Assembly (NCBI RefSeq): GCF_030409325.1
Contig: NZ_JAUFPR010000002.1
Location: 2,294,001 to 2,358,000 of the forward strand
From: Mucilaginibacter aquaedulcis
GTDB taxonomy: Bacteria > Bacteroidota > Bacteroidia > Sphingobacteriales > Sphingobacteriaceae
Direction: 5' to 3'
Length of the DNA stretch: 64,000 nucleotides
The notes below the pieces were generated by a model. It made no database searches. It was not told where the DNA came from and saw only the letters and a program-made list of their open reading frames with translations. The position numbers and the translations under genes are program-made. Positions 52,369 through 61,495 of the stretch are shown piece by piece; position 1 is the stretch's first letter, and each line of letters begins with the position of its first letter.

Positions 52369-53154
52369 ATTATTTGCCCTAACGGTGATCTCGGCAATAT
52401 CGAGAACCTGTATCTCCAGCCCTTTCTCCTGATGCTTTACACCATCGGTAAGCATGGTCATGCAAAACGGACAAGCAGCAGCTACCACCTGTGCCTTTGC
52501 TTCCAGAATATCAACCATACGCTCGTCGTTAATATCTTTTTTGCCCGGTTCAGGTTCTTTAAACATCTGTGCACCGCCAGCACCACAACATAAGCCGTTT
52601 GATTTGCAGCGTTTCAGTTCAACCAGTTCGGCATCTAACACTTCGAGCGCGGCACGGGGCGCTTCATATACATCATTACCTCTACCTAAGTAACAGGGAT
52701 CATGAAAGGTGATCTTTTTACCTTTAAAGCTTTCTCCGCCTTCGGCCTTTAATTTACCTTCGTTTATTAATTGCTGTATCAGTTGTGAATGGTGAATTAC
52801 CTCATAGTTGCCACCTAAGCCTGGGTATTCGTTTTTAATGGTATTAAAACAGTGCGGGCAGCCGGTTACTATTTTTTTAATATTATAGGCATTAAGAACC
52901 TCTATATTGGTCATGGCCAGCATCTGGAATAGAAACTCGTTGCCGGCACGTTTAGCTGGGTCGCCGGTGCAGCTTTCTTCAGTACCCAGCACAGCATAAC
53001 CTATACCTACATGCTGTAATATCTTACAAATGTCGCGTGTTATTTTTTGTGCACGCTCATCAAAACTACCGGCACATCCCACCCAAAATAATATTTCCGG
53101 CTCAAGGCCCTGTGCGGCCATATCGGCCATGGTGGGTATTTTTATTTCACTCAT
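52363..53154 (-). CDS. (Fe-S)-binding protein with CCG domains (HdrB/LutA-like)
   Basis: A 263-residue protein with two cysteine-rich CCG-type domains, as in heterodisulfide reductase subunit B, LutA and glycolate-oxidase iron-sulfur subunits. Cys-rich blocks: VTGCPHCFNTIKNEYP, FHDPCYLGRGND, LCCGAGGAQMFKEP and AAACPFCMTMLTD. It would hold a special [4Fe-4S] cluster and pass electrons. It is the last gene of a leftward operon whose first gene encodes the membrane-bound 4Fe-4S partner; a DUF2750 gene sits between. Confidence 0.86.
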   Translation of the reverse strand: MSEIKIPTMADMAAQGLEPEILFWVGCAGSFDERAQKITRDICKILQHVGIGYAVLGTEESCTGDPAKRAGNEFLFQMLAMTNIEVLNAYNIKKIVTGCPHCFNTIKNEYPGLGGNYEVIHHSQLIQQLINEGKLKAEGGESFKGKKITFHDPCYLGRGNDVYEAPRAALEVLDAELVELKRCKSNGLCCGAGGAQMFKEPEPGKKDINDERMVDILEAKAQVVAAACPFCMTMLTDGVKHQEKGLEIQVLDIAEITVRANNL

Positions 53155-53185
53155 TATTTATCCTTTATATGACCAATTGATCCAC

Positions 53186-53617
53186 TTACTCGCTGATCTC
53201 GGTTATAAATTCGTTTATACTGCTATAGTTTTTAAATACAATTGCAGAATCTATAGCATCCAACTGCTTCAAAATATCAAGTGCAACGCTTAAGGCCTCA
53301 CTTTCTTTTCCAAACATGTTGGCATCCCAATTAATACCAGCTAAAACTTCATTTTCTGCCAGTTCTACGCACCAGTTTTCCAAAAAATCTGCCAGCGGAA
53401 TTTCAACAGGTAAATAGCCCTTCCAATCATCCTTGGCGCAAACTTTGGCATAAGCTCTGTCTGACCAAAATGGTATCACAATAATCGCTTCATCGTCATT
53501 TGAGTGAGAATTAGCCCATCCATCTTTACTTTTTAAAGCCCATACCAGTTTGGTAGCTGCTACCCTGTTTATAAATAGCTGATATTTAGATTCAATTGTC
53601 TCCGTGTCCTGTAACAT
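53186..53617 (-). CDS. DUF2750 protein
   Basis: About 143 residues from ATG 53617 (MLQDTETIESKYQLFINRVA). It matches the DUF2750 pattern: a WALKSKDGWANS motif and IPFWSDRAYAKVCAKDDW, with the length usual for the family. DUF2750 proteins have an immunity-protein-like fold in some contexts, but no function is established. It lies 4 bases after the stop of the membrane Fe-S gene and 31 bases before the CCG gene, so it is co-transcribed with both, yet unrelated in sequence. Confidence 0.8.
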   Translation of the reverse strand: MLQDTETIESKYQLFINRVAATKLVWALKSKDGWANSHSNDDEAIIVIPFWSDRAYAKVCAKDDWKGYLPVEIPLADFLENWCVELAENEVLAGINWDANMFGKESEALSVALDILKQLDAIDSAIVFKNYSSINEFITEISE

Positions 53618-53621
53618 ATAT

Positions 53622-54923
53622 TTATTTATTTTCAGCCCAATTAAATCTGTCGGCCTGGCTGTATTTCCATGGAGCGCCATTATTCTCCACGTTACCAAAC
53701 ATGTTGTTGAGGCTTGCGGGGGCTTGCGATTCTTCCATCACAATATAGCGGCGCATCTCGGTAATGATCTCCACAGGATTGATGTTTACCGGGCAGGCCT
53801 CTGCACAGGCATTACAGGTTGTACAGGCCCAAAGTTCTTCGCGGGTGATGTAATTATCCAGTAAGGTTTTTCCATCATCATGATCCTTTCCATACTTATC
53901 CAGGTTATTGCCTACCTCGGTAACCCTGTCGCGCGTATCCATCATAATTTTGCGTGGCGACAAAAGTTTACCGGTAATATTAGCCGGACATACCGAAGTA
54001 CACCTGCCGCATTCGGTACAGGTATATGCTTCCATCAGGTTTTTCCAGCTCAGGTCGGTTACATCCTTAACTCCGAAACGGGCAGGTTCGCCGGTATTTT
54101 CAGGCACGAAAGAAGGATCAAGCATTGCTTTAACTTCGTTGGTAACCGATGCCATATTGGTAAACTTCCCCTTATTGTTCAAATTTGAGTAATAAGTATT
54201 TGGGAAAGCCAGCAGGATATGAAAATGCTTGGAATAGGGCAAATAATTCAAAAACGCCAAAATACCAATAATATGAAACCACCAGCAAACTCGTTCAACA
54301 ACTACTAATGCCCCTGCGCCATCAGGCAGTATAGGAGCTATAAGTGATGCCACCGGAAAGCTACCTGCTTTAACATAATGCTCAAAATGCAATAGCTGTA
54401 ATTTATAGTCGGCCGCGTTCATGGTTAAAAACGCTGTCATCAGTAATATTTCGGTAATGAGGATATAATTAGCATCAGATTTAGGCCACGAGGTCATCTC
54501 CACGCCCGAAAAGCGCTTTAAATGCACCACATTACGCCTGCAAAGGAAAACTACACAAGCAGTAAGCACCAAAACTGCTAACAACTCAAACGCGCCAATA
54601 AGTAAACCATACAGACTTCCTAAAGGCTGCGAAAATATGCGGTGTGAACCGAATATCCCATCAATCATGATCTCGAGCACTTCAAGGTTTATGATCACAA
54701 AACCCACATAAATAAAAAAGTGCATGATAGCAGCTACCGGCCTTTTTACCATTTTTGTTTGCCCTAAGGCTACCTTAGCCATTACTTTCCAGCGCAAAGC
54801 TGGATTATCAGAACGGTCAGTATCCTTCCCCAGCAATATATTACGCCTTATTTTACCCACATTTTTGGCAAACAGAAATACGGCTAATCCTAAAATGATA
54901 ATAAATATAGCTTGTGCAATCAT
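53622..54923 (-). CDS. Membrane-bound 4Fe-4S oxidoreductase (HdrC/NarI-like fusion)
   Basis: A 433-residue protein. The N-terminal half (about 1-245) has six or so membrane segments with paired histidines, as in NarI/DsrM-like haem-binding subunits. The C-terminal half carries two [4Fe-4S] motifs: CTECGRCTSVCPANITGK and CTTCNACAEACPVNINPVE. It probably passes electrons between the quinone pool and the soluble CCG-domain protein encoded two genes downstream. The electron donor is unknown; related pairs are annotated as heterodisulfide-reductase-like. Confidence 0.87.
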   Translation of the reverse strand: MIAQAIFIIILGLAVFLFAKNVGKIRRNILLGKDTDRSDNPALRWKVMAKVALGQTKMVKRPVAAIMHFFIYVGFVIINLEVLEIMIDGIFGSHRIFSQPLGSLYGLLIGAFELLAVLVLTACVVFLCRRNVVHLKRFSGVEMTSWPKSDANYILITEILLMTAFLTMNAADYKLQLLHFEHYVKAGSFPVASLIAPILPDGAGALVVVERVCWWFHIIGILAFLNYLPYSKHFHILLAFPNTYYSNLNNKGKFTNMASVTNEVKAMLDPSFVPENTGEPARFGVKDVTDLSWKNLMEAYTCTECGRCTSVCPANITGKLLSPRKIMMDTRDRVTEVGNNLDKYGKDHDDGKTLLDNYITREELWACTTCNACAEACPVNINPVEIITEMRRYIVMEESQAPASLNNMFGNVENNGAPWKYSQADRFNWAENK

Positions 54924-55081
54924 TATGGTTTGTGCATGGTAGTTTTATTCAAAGTTAAATGAAATGTTGAAAGAGAAAAACGTTTTGGCGCCGAAAAACA
55001 AAGCAAGCGTTAACCAACTGATTATCTGAAACATTGTTTAGTATTAACAAGATCACACCTTAAAAATCACCTTCTGAAAAG

Positions 55082-55124
55082 TTATGGTTGCAAACTTTTT
55101 TCAAAAAAAAGTTTGCAACCATAA
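55082..55124. repeat. 20-bp perfect hairpin upstream of tRNA-Phe
   Basis: TTATGGTTGCAAAC (55082-55095) pairs with GTTTGCAACCATAA (55111-55124), and T6 (55096-55101) pairs with the A8 run (55103-55110): a 20-bp perfect stem with a tiny loop. Its right arm contains the TTTG that serves as the -33 element of the tRNA promoter. Confidence 0.85.
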
Positions 55125-55141
55125 AAAAAAAGCTACATTTG
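55112..55141 (+). promoter_or_regulatory. Promoter of tRNA-Phe
   Basis: TTTG (55112-55115), 18 bases, TACATTTG (55134-55141). It is identical in its -7 box to the rpsF promoter and 19 bases upstream of the tRNA gene. The spacing is two bases shorter than at rpsF. Confidence 0.8.
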
Positions 55142-55160
55142 CACTCCCGAAACGAAGGAA

Positions 55161-55233
55161 GGTACCATAGCTCAGATGGTAGAGCAAAGGACTGAAAATC
55201 CTTGTGTCACTGGTTCGATCCCAGTTGGTACCA
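55161..55233 (+). tRNA. tRNA-Phe (GAA)
   Basis: A 73-base cloverleaf. The acceptor GGTACCA pairs with TGGTACC, followed by discriminator A. The D arm is GCTCAGATGGTAGAGC. The anticodon stem AAGGA/TCCTT encloses loop CTGAAAA with anticodon GAA (Phe). The T arm has the GGTTCGATCCC loop. The 3' CCA is not encoded. A promoter lies just upstream and a terminator just downstream, so it is transcribed alone. Confidence 0.97.
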
Positions 55234-55242
55234 CAAAAAAAA

Positions 55243-55272
55243 GTCTCTTAGTATACTAAGAGACTTTTTTTT
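55243..55272 (+). terminator. Rho-independent terminator after tRNA-Phe
   Basis: A perfect 9-bp stem GTCTCTTAG / CTAAGAGAC (55243-55251 with 55256-55264), loop TATA, flanked by A8 and T8, so it can work in both directions. Confidence 0.94.
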
Positions 55273-55324
55273 GCTTAAAAATGACCTTCACAATAATTAT
55301 TTATACAATTGAGGTTCGATTCAT

Positions 55325-55852
55325 TCAACTTTTAGCCCATAGTTTATATTGATGCCAGGTGGTTTCAAAATGTGCGTACATATTAGGAGTTCCATGTTCT
55401 TTTCTATGTGCCCTAAGCACAAACTTTAAGGTTTCGTAATCAATTTCAAAGCCTATTCCAATCAAACCAAAAAGCATGTCCTGATCAATTAGCCTTTTGT
55501 TTAATAACACTCCTACCTGATTTAAAAATCGTATTCTATTTATAATGCTTGTATCTATGTCTTTATTATCTCCCTCTGCAGCATTATGGTAATCTCTGTT
55601 ATACAGGTCAATCAATTCCTCGTCATTACTTGCTGATATCCCATTTTTCTTAAGGAAATCTTCCCTCAGCAACCAAACATTTTTCCGGGCATTTCTCTGT
55701 TCATCAGTTGCATATATCTCAGCAATCTTCCAATACATTTCAACCAACCTCTTTTTCCGCACTTCTATCAACTGCAATATTGCCACGATAGCAGCTATAG
55801 AAGCTATGATCTTAAAAACAAGATCTATAAGTTCATGAGGGGTATTGAACAT
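55325..55852 (-). CDS. Membrane-anchored protein of unknown function (DUF4760-like)
   Basis: A 175-residue protein with one N-terminal membrane segment (IASIAAIVAILQLIEV, about residues 15-30), then a soluble helical part (MYWKIAEIYATDEQRNARKN; RIRFLNQVGVLLNKRLIDQD). The arrangement resembles DUF4760-type proteins, which are small membrane-anchored proteins without known function; I assign the family with low confidence. Single gene between tRNA-Phe and the large fusion gene. Confidence 0.6.
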   Translation of the reverse strand: MFNTPHELIDLVFKIIASIAAIVAILQLIEVRKKRLVEMYWKIAEIYATDEQRNARKNVWLLREDFLKKNGISASNDEELIDLYNRDYHNAAEGDNKDIDTSIINRIRFLNQVGVLLNKRLIDQDMLFGLIGIGFEIDYETLKFVLRAHRKEHGTPNMYAHFETTWHQYKLWAKS

Positions 55853-55952
55853 GCTAAAGATTGTTTAAGATAATTGTTACCTGAAATTAATAAAAACAGA
55901 GGATATAATAAGATTTTTCACCTCATAACTTAATCCGTTCCTAATAATTATC

Positions 55953-58900
55953 TTATTCGCTTCGCAGGCTTTTTACCGGATTAGCCAATGCTGCTTTCAC
56001 AGCCTTATAACCTACGCTTGTCCAGGCTATGGCTATTGATGCCAGTATTGCCAAAATGAATATATCCGGGCCAATAGTGATCCTGTATGTAAAATCCTGA
56101 AGCCATTTATGCATAAAATAGTAACCAATAGGAGCTGATACTGCAAAGGCGATAACAATAAGCACAGTAAACTCTTTTGAAAATAACAATACAATATTCA
56201 CTACAGAAGCGCCTAATGTTTTACGTATACCCACCTCTTTAGTACGCTGCAGTGCCATAAACGACACGAGGCCATACAAACCGAGGCACGAAATAAAGAT
56301 AGCTATGCCTGCAAATATTTTGTAGAGTGTAGATAATTCATCTTCACTTTTGTAAAAATCAGCTATCGTTTTGTCAAGAAACTGGTATTCATATACACCT
56401 TCCGGGTAAGTTTTATTCCACAGATTTTCAATGTTGGCAAGGGTCTGTTTCACATTCCCCGGCTCTATTTTTATATTCAATTTTGAATATTGCTCTTTCC
56501 ATGGCCCCATCAGCACAGGCGGGATAGCGCTTCGCAACGATCCTACATTGAAATCTTTTACCACACCTGTTATCCGCGCATTCAATTTTTTGCTGTTCCA
56601 TAGCATAATATATTTGCCTATGGCTTGTTTGGGGTCGGTGATTCCTAATTTATGTATCAAGGTTTCGTTAACAACATAACCTGATATAGTATCCGTATTT
56701 TTGTATGGTGCACCGGCAGCAAATTTTAAATCATACAAGCTAAAATGATCGACATCGGCCCATTTCAAGCATGCGGCAAAGTCAACCTGTTTAGCCGCAT
56801 TATTAAACTTAAAATCGCTAAACCAAGCACTGTAATCAGATGGCCCATAGGTACTCATACTCACAGCTCTTATTCCTGGCTCTTTTAAAAGCTGGTTTTT
56901 CAAAGCATTTACCCTTGTTCTGCTTATGCTATCGCCCGGGAAAGGGACAATTATCGCAGCATCTTTATTAAATCCAAGAGATTTGGTTTTAAAATAATTC
57001 ATTTGATAAACCATGACCAAAGTTCCAATTACCAGGAACTGTGCCACACAGAACTGGGTTACCACCAATACTCTGCGTAAGGAGATGCCGCTTGCCCGCC
57101 CGGCGTTGATCTTGTTTTTCAATGCCGCTATAGGGTTAAATCCCGATAACACCAGTGCAGGATAAAACCCGGCCAGCAAGGTAACCCCAATAAGCACTCC
57201 AAATAAAAACAAGATCACCATTGGGTTGCCCAAAAAACCGCCAATCACATGTATCTCAAGAAGGTTATTCAACATTGGTAAAGTTATCAACGATATTATA
57301 CAAGCCAGTATTACCGCAAATAAAGTAATGATCAAAGTTTCGCTAATGAATTGCAATACCAGTTGGTATCGATTGCTTCCTAAAACTTTACGTATACCTA
57401 CTTCTTTTGAGCGGTTTACGGCCTGGGCAGTAGCAAGATTGATAAAGTTAACACAGGCTATTATTAGCAGGAATAAACCGATCAAACTGATAACACTGAT
57501 CATCTGCTTACTGAACGAATGGCCACCATAAACGCCCACTTCGGTATTGTAATGCATATCTTTCAATGCCTGCAGCTGGAAGATCTGGTTTTTATTATAA
57601 GGTGTAGGAATATGCCTTTTTGCAAAGGCCGCGAGTTCGGTATTTAATCTCTTTTCATTCATGCCGGGTGGCAAAATGATATAACAGTTCTTATCGCTAA
57701 AATTACTTACCCAATCCTGTGCATTGCCGTTAAGATCGCCTCCTTTTCCAACAAGCGTAACCCAGGAGACAGCCAGTTTCATCTGAAAATCAGTATTGTC
57801 AGGAGTTGACTCTAAAATACCAGTCACTTTAAGATCACGTTTGTTTTCGTATCGTACTATTTTTCCCATTGCGGTATGCCAGTCGCCGAAAAACTTATCA
57901 GCTTCATCACGGGATAGGATAATGGTATTGGGCTCTGCTAAAGCGGTATTCTTATCTCCGGCCAGCCACTTAAAATCAAAAATCTGAAAAAATTCGGGAT
58001 CAGCATAATAAGCCACGTCTTCCTTAAATTTTTTCGGCGATCCATCCTTACTCCCATTGCTCACCGCATAATGCGAACCATCGTTCCGCATAATGTTAGC
58101 AAAATGCTTTATTTGCGGAAAGTCAAGCTTCAAACCCTCTGTCATCGGCAAAGGCGTTCCGGGACCGGCATGGGTTCCATCAGGGCCATTGCTTACTGTT
58201 ACAATACGATAAATACTGTCTTTATGAGTATGATAATTATCGAAGCTTGTTTCAAACTGAATAACCAGGAATATGAGCAGACAAGCAGCTATGCCTATTG
58301 CCAGGCCGGTAACATTAATGGTGGCATAACCTTTATTACGCATCAGGTTACGCCATGCAGTCTTTAAATAATTTTTGAACATAAGGTTGCGATTTGATTT
58401 CCCGACAGTCCACTTTGGAGCCGTTTCATGTTGTGAAATTACCGTCGCAAAACGCGAATAGCGCTCCAAGTTATAATATGGTCGCTCTTTTTTTAGTTCA
58501 GCCTTGTATTCCGTTGGACTTTTACCCGTTATTTCTTTAAAAGTTCGGTTAAAGGTTGTTTTTGAATTAAACCCGGATTCAAATGCAATACCGAGCAGTG
58601 TCAGGTGATCGAAACCTGGATCATGCATCTTCCTAACCACCTCTGCAACGCGATACTCATTCACAAAATCGTTAAAACTTTTTTTGAGCACAGTATTAAT
58701 TATCCTTGATAATTCATTGGGATGCAGGTTGAGTTTTTCGGCAAGTGAACGCAAATTAAGTTCCGGGTCCTGGTAATATGCGTTAGCCTTCAATGCTTTT
58801 TTAAGCCAGGTGCCCTTTTGTTTTAACTCAGCCGGTGGTGCTGATTTTAATAGTGGAGACGCGGCCGGCATAAAACCAGTTTCGGGCCGAAAGTAAGCCA

Positions 58901-59609
58901 TGGCCGCTGCTGAGAAACTAAGAATCACCAAAAAGAGATACAAAGGATAATAGGCATGTGAACTTAACTGATAATGGTAATAAAAATAGTCTATAGCCGC
59001 GTAGAATACCCAACATACCCAAAGTATTGCAAAACCTGTCAACAAATGGTGTAGCCATCGCATTTCGTACCGGTATCTATCGCCATTATTAAATTTGAGG
59101 CGACGATAAAATTTTTCTATGAGCTTGCGAGATGCATATAGGTAAGCTATCACCGAAATAAAAGCCAGTATTTGTAGTAACTGATTAAGCTGATGAAAAA
59201 CGAGTGTATGATAAGTGGCCGCACCAGTCACGATACTTTCTTTAACCTCCATCAGCTGAATGCTCAACTCCAGCAATAATGGAATGAAATGCGACAGATC
59301 CCTCAGCCTGAATTTATATTTGGGGCGGGTTAATTTAAGAACGTAAAAGAATATCAGCGGGCCAATTCCAAACAAAAACTGTAAGGGCACCCAACTCCAA
59401 TGTGCAATATAGACCTCCAGCCCAATATCAATGGCTAATATGCGGGCTATAAATAATACTATAGCGATCAGCGCCAGTGCTAAAAATCGGTTTGCAACCT
59501 TGTTTACTTTTTTGGTAAACCATAAAAGCGCGGCCAAAGCCAATCCAAGGAAAATAACTCCCAAAAAGGCCAGATCGAAGAGGTTAATATGAAATGTGTA
59601 GGTTTTCAA
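55953..59609 (-). CDS. Fusion: membrane AraC-type regulator plus FtsX/MacB-like permease
   Basis: A 1218-residue single reading frame. Residues ~1-245 hold about seven membrane segments; ~270-375 is an AraC-type helix-turn-helix (LNLRSLAEKLNLHPNELSRI; FESGFNSKTTFNRTFKEITG). After a 35-residue linker, M410 starts a typical ABC-permease N-terminus (MFKNYLKTAWRNLMRNKG), followed by a MacB-like periplasmic domain, an FtsX domain (VNRSKEVGIRKVLGSNR), a second periplasmic domain and a second FtsX domain (RTKEVGIRKTLGASV). No stop lies between the halves. The ATPase partner is not adjacent. It could transport peptides or antibiotics and regulate itself; this is inferred. Confidence 0.87.
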   Translation of the reverse strand: MKTYTFHINLFDLAFLGVIFLGLALAALLWFTKKVNKVANRFLALALIAIVLFIARILAIDIGLEVYIAHWSWVPLQFLFGIGPLIFFYVLKLTRPKYKFRLRDLSHFIPLLLELSIQLMEVKESIVTGAATYHTLVFHQLNQLLQILAFISVIAYLYASRKLIEKFYRRLKFNNGDRYRYEMRWLHHLLTGFAILWVCWVFYAAIDYFYYHYQLSSHAYYPLYLFLVILSFSAAAMAYFRPETGFMPAASPLLKSAPPAELKQKGTWLKKALKANAYYQDPELNLRSLAEKLNLHPNELSRIINTVLKKSFNDFVNEYRVAEVVRKMHDPGFDHLTLLGIAFESGFNSKTTFNRTFKEITGKSPTEYKAELKKERPYYNLERYSRFATVISQHETAPKWTVGKSNRNLMFKNYLKTAWRNLMRNKGYATINVTGLAIGIAACLLIFLVIQFETSFDNYHTHKDSIYRIVTVSNGPDGTHAGPGTPLPMTEGLKLDFPQIKHFANIMRNDGSHYAVSNGSKDGSPKKFKEDVAYYADPEFFQIFDFKWLAGDKNTALAEPNTIILSRDEADKFFGDWHTAMGKIVRYENKRDLKVTGILESTPDNTDFQMKLAVSWVTLVGKGGDLNGNAQDWVSNFSDKNCYIILPPGMNEKRLNTELAAFAKRHIPTPYNKNQIFQLQALKDMHYNTEVGVYGGHSFSKQMISVISLIGLFLLIIACVNFINLATAQAVNRSKEVGIRKVLGSNRYQLVLQFISETLIITLFAVILACIISLITLPMLNNLLEIHVIGGFLGNPMVILFLFGVLIGVTLLAGFYPALVLSGFNPIAALKNKINAGRASGISLRRVLVVTQFCVAQFLVIGTLVMVYQMNYFKTKSLGFNKDAAIIVPFPGDSISRTRVNALKNQLLKEPGIRAVSMSTYGPSDYSAWFSDFKFNNAAKQVDFAACLKWADVDHFSLYDLKFAAGAPYKNTDTISGYVVNETLIHKLGITDPKQAIGKYIMLWNSKKLNARITGVVKDFNVGSLRSAIPPVLMGPWKEQYSKLNIKIEPGNVKQTLANIENLWNKTYPEGVYEYQFLDKTIADFYKSEDELSTLYKIFAGIAIFISCLGLYGLVSFMALQRTKEVGIRKTLGASVVNIVLLFSKEFTVLIVIAFAVSAPIGYYFMHKWLQDFTYRITIGPDIFILAILASIAIAWTSVGYKAVKAALANPVKSLRSE

Positions 59610-59943
59610 TCAGCTTATGTGGCTCAATACCTGTTCCAAATTTACAACTAATTGATATATAATAAATTATATATTTACTCATTACACATTGTAATAAAAC
59701 CGAACAACCATATGTTCGGTTTTAGATGAGAAAAGTTCAATGAAACACTGTGGTGGTAACATAAAGAAACGCTGTAACATTAAGCATACAGCTGATGCAC
59801 AAAAAAGTAGATGAGGTTATTAAATTGAGTGAGTTTGGGAAAGCCTCCAACTACCTGTACCTGATATTTTTTATTGGTCAATATGTGGTTAACATATTAA
59901 TTAAGGAGTAAGGTTACAAAGGCAACCTTACTCCTTATCAAAT
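59610..59943. other. Intergenic region between the fusion and phosphodiesterase genes
   Basis: 334 bases. It has a perfect 11-bp hairpin AAAACCGAACA / TGTTCGGTTTT (59696-59706 with 59713-59723) and a 13-bp hairpin AAGGAGTAAGGTT / AACCTTACTCCTT (59903-59915 with 59924-59936) just downstream of the phosphodiesterase stop, which probably ends its transcript. A 38-codon open frame (59795-59911, +, MHKKVDEVIKLSEFG) with a hydrophobic centre may be chance or a small membrane peptide. Confidence 0.55.
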
Positions 59944-61299
59944 TTATTTTTTTTCGGCTGCCAGAATACCTGGGTAAAGAACACCATCAGTTTTTAATTT
60001 CAAACCCAGCAAATTTGCTATCAGCGGTGCTATATCTTCCTGTCCTATAAGCGGCAACACCACTCCCGGCGCTATCCCACGGCCAAAAGCGACAAAACCG
60101 GTTTGGATTTCTTTAAAATCAGTCGGCATATATCCATGGGTACCGCCTTTTGCCGCAGATAAAAGATCACCCTTAGCAGTAGCACCAAAGCTAAGACCCT
60201 GCTTGGCCGTCAGCGCCAATGCTGCATTCGGATCGCCTTGGGCGTCAGTAAGCTCCTTTTTATCTACAACACGGAACAGCTTTTTAATACCATCCGGTAA
60301 TTCTGCAAGTGCTTTATTTACCTTTTCAAGTGTTGCTTTATCCTTAGGATCGCGAAGATGCAGAAATGCCGAACCGCCGCTGGCCTGGAAATATGCCTTC
60401 CAGCTTTCCTTATTATCGTTGTTATACAAACCCACACCGGCCAGCATCACATTAGGGTTAAACTGGGTGTTGATATTAACAAAACCATGATCGCCAGTGA
60501 TAACAAATGTTGTATTCTCACGCATACCTGCCATCTCCACAGCATTCATAATGGTTTTAATAGCAACGTCTACCCCGGTAACTGCCGAGCGTACTTTATC
60601 ACCATCGCGGCCTTGTTCATGTTCAAAATGATCGGTAAGGCCAATATGTATCGCCAAAAACGCGGGTTTGTATTTACGCAGAATATAGGCAGCCATCCGG
60701 GCCTTGTTTTGATCATTTGTATAAAAATCAAGACTTGCTCCATACTCACCAAACTTGCCAATAGCGTTGTCCTGAACCTCCTGAAATAAAGACTTCGGGT
60801 TCGATTCATCGTACAAAGCCTTAACCTCATCATTCTTTTCGCCCTTGTTTTTAGGAAGTATCACATATTCGGGCAGGTTATAATCAATAGGCGCGCCAAC
60901 GGTTACAGGCCAGCTTACTCCTGCTGTGGTTAAGCCGGCATCTTTAGCGGCAGTCCACAATGTAGGTACCTTAATATCTTTATAATACCAAAACCACTTG
61001 CCAGAAATACCTAAAGGCTCTACCGGGGTATTGTAGTAAATACCATGTTTAGCCGGCAATACTCCGCTGATAATGGTAGTATGGGATGGATATGTTACCG
61101 TAGGGAAACTTCCGCGAACACCTTCAGCATAAGCGCCGGTTTTCATACCCTGGCGCACATTCACCATGCCCCATGATGGGTCCATATAAAATTCAGGGCG
61201 TAACCCGTCTATACTGATCAATACCACATGTTTGTCCTGGGCTTGGGCCATCGATGTCATTAATAGAGCAATGACAAGGCTGCTGAATAGTTTTTTCAT
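59944..61299 (-). CDS. Ectonucleotide pyrophosphatase/phosphodiesterase family protein
   Basis: About 451 residues from ATG 61299 (signal peptide MKKLFSSLVIALLMTSMAQA). The alkaline-phosphatase superfamily core is clear: VLISIDGLRPEF with metal Asp, the Thr nucleophile in FPTVTYPSHTTIISG, LTDHFEHEQGRDGDKV and TGDHGFVN. It is exported and would cleave phosphodiester or pyrophosphate bonds of nucleotides or lipids in the periplasm. It diverges from the glycerophosphodiester phosphodiesterase gene, about 197 bases between starts. Confidence 0.9.
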   Translation of the reverse strand: MKKLFSSLVIALLMTSMAQAQDKHVVLISIDGLRPEFYMDPSWGMVNVRQGMKTGAYAEGVRGSFPTVTYPSHTTIISGVLPAKHGIYYNTPVEPLGISGKWFWYYKDIKVPTLWTAAKDAGLTTAGVSWPVTVGAPIDYNLPEYVILPKNKGEKNDEVKALYDESNPKSLFQEVQDNAIGKFGEYGASLDFYTNDQNKARMAAYILRKYKPAFLAIHIGLTDHFEHEQGRDGDKVRSAVTGVDVAIKTIMNAVEMAGMRENTTFVITGDHGFVNINTQFNPNVMLAGVGLYNNDNKESWKAYFQASGGSAFLHLRDPKDKATLEKVNKALAELPDGIKKLFRVVDKKELTDAQGDPNAALALTAKQGLSFGATAKGDLLSAAKGGTHGYMPTDFKEIQTGFVAFGRGIAPGVVLPLIGQEDIAPLIANLLGLKLKTDGVLYPGILAAEKK

Positions 61300-61495
61300 A
61301 GTTTTTTTCGCGAAAATATGTGATGCAAGCACCCGGAATGTTAAGACTGCATTACCAAAACATCAAATCTATCTCTATTGGGTGAAGTGTCATGCCTTTT
61401 ACCTGATACACGGATTTGTAACAACCTTACTCAACAATAGGTTATTTTCATCTGGTTAACATTGCTATAATAATAAAAGCGGATTTTTGCCCGCT

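Noticed and set aside
55161..55233. tRNA-Phe as an integration site for a genomic island
   Set aside because: No direct repeat of the tRNA 3' end, integrase or composition change is found on either side within the window.
59795..59911. 38-codon open frame with a hydrophobic segment
   Set aside because: Possible membrane peptide, but the evidence is only an open frame; it overlaps a terminator hairpin.
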